From: JAICKN01 sp036489565
GTDB lineage: Bacteria > Acidobacteriota > Terriglobia > Terriglobales > Acidobacteriaceae
Assembly: GCA_036489565.1 (NCBI GenBank)
Contig: DASXFN010000085.1
Coordinates: 19,876 to 83,875, forward strand
Length of the DNA: 64,000 bases
Direction of reading: 5' to 3'
The notes below the pieces were generated by a model. That model had not been told where the DNA came from. It searched no databases and worked only from the letters and a program-made list of their open reading frames with translations. Shown in pieces: positions 63,856 to 64,000 of this stretch. The translations under genes and the position numbers were made by a program. Numbering within the stretch: position 1 is the stretch's first letter; each line of letters begins with the position of its first letter.

Positions 63856-64000
63856 ATGAGTAAGGTTCGCATCAATGATCTGGCACGAGAGTTAGAAGTC
63901 AAGAGCAAGTCCATACTTGACTCGCTGCCGGAGATCGGAGTCACCGAGAAAAAGACGCATTCGAGTTCTCTGGAAGAACACGAGGCGGAAAAAGTGCGTG
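63856..64000 (+). CDS. infB: Translation initiation factor IF-2, 3' end outside window
   Basis: Only the first 48 residues are visible: MSKVRINDLARELEVKSKSI, LDSLPEIGVTEKKTHSSSLEEHEAEKVR. This is the IF-2 N-terminal domain, recognised by RINDLARELEVKSK and by EKKTHSSSLEEHEAEKV. GAGGA precedes the ATG by five bases. It follows nusA by 88 bases, the standard operon order. The GTPase part lies beyond the right edge. Confidence 0.93.
   Translation, partial: MSKVRINDLARELEVKSKSILDSLPEIGVTEKKTHSSSLEEHEAEKVR

Noticed and set aside
62862..63944. A 360-residue antisense frame over nusA.
   Set aside because: It mirrors the GC-rich codon pattern of nusA and has no independent features.

Overview
The window most resembles a chromosome segment from an acidobacterium, probably class Terriglobia. 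This is an inference from the mix of genes: rimP-nusA-infB, small stand-alone LuxR-type HTH proteins in pairs, zinc-ribbon membrane proteins, a sigma/anti-sigma pair and many outer-membrane barrels. No 16S rRNA gene is present to confirm it.

Region 1 (1-12.7 kb), GC-rich core: the end of an RraA-like aldolase gene, glucuronate isomerase (uxaC), a secreted sugar/sorbosone dehydrogenase-like propeller, a ROK sugar kinase and a secreted GH116 glucosidase form a carbohydrate-use block. They are followed by an anti-sigma factor with a Ycf48-like propeller and its sigma factor, a flavin-binding PPOX protein, a P-loop kinase, tRNA-Gln(CTG) and a SpoIIE/RsbU-type phosphatase.

Region 2 (about 13-50.2 kb) is visibly more AT-rich and looks like an old genomic island. 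Its right edge is a tRNA-Arg(CCG) gene with a frameshifted tyrosine-integrase gene lying against the tRNA 3' end. It carries two histidine kinase/NarL-type regulator pairs, an orphan kinase, two orphan regulators and a Crp-type regulator. Its core is a formylglycine-generating enzyme (FGE) followed by four Cys-type sulfatases interleaved with outer-membrane barrels, a remnant of a DUF1254/DUF1214 gene, a YkvA-like protein and an exported HAD phosphatase. The rest is envelope and stress-type genes: aquaporin, OmpA lipoprotein, two DUF202 proteins, DUF4239, DUF1622, DUF2092, DUF4136 and a Spy-like protein. The sulfatases have no signal peptides although their neighbours are envelope proteins. 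This is the most interesting part of the window.

Region 3 (50.2-64 kb) returns to GC-rich core DNA. Two pairs of tiny LuxR HTH genes on the minus strand bracket two plus-strand zinc-ribbon/transmembrane proteins. In the second pair the upstream reading frame runs on through the whole of the downstream gene in another frame. Then come a family-2 glycosyltransferase, a DUF4382-like lipoprotein, two adjacent inverted-repeat elements, a tandem pair of secreted alpha/beta hydrolases, and the conserved rimP-nusA-infB operon (infB is cut by the window edge).
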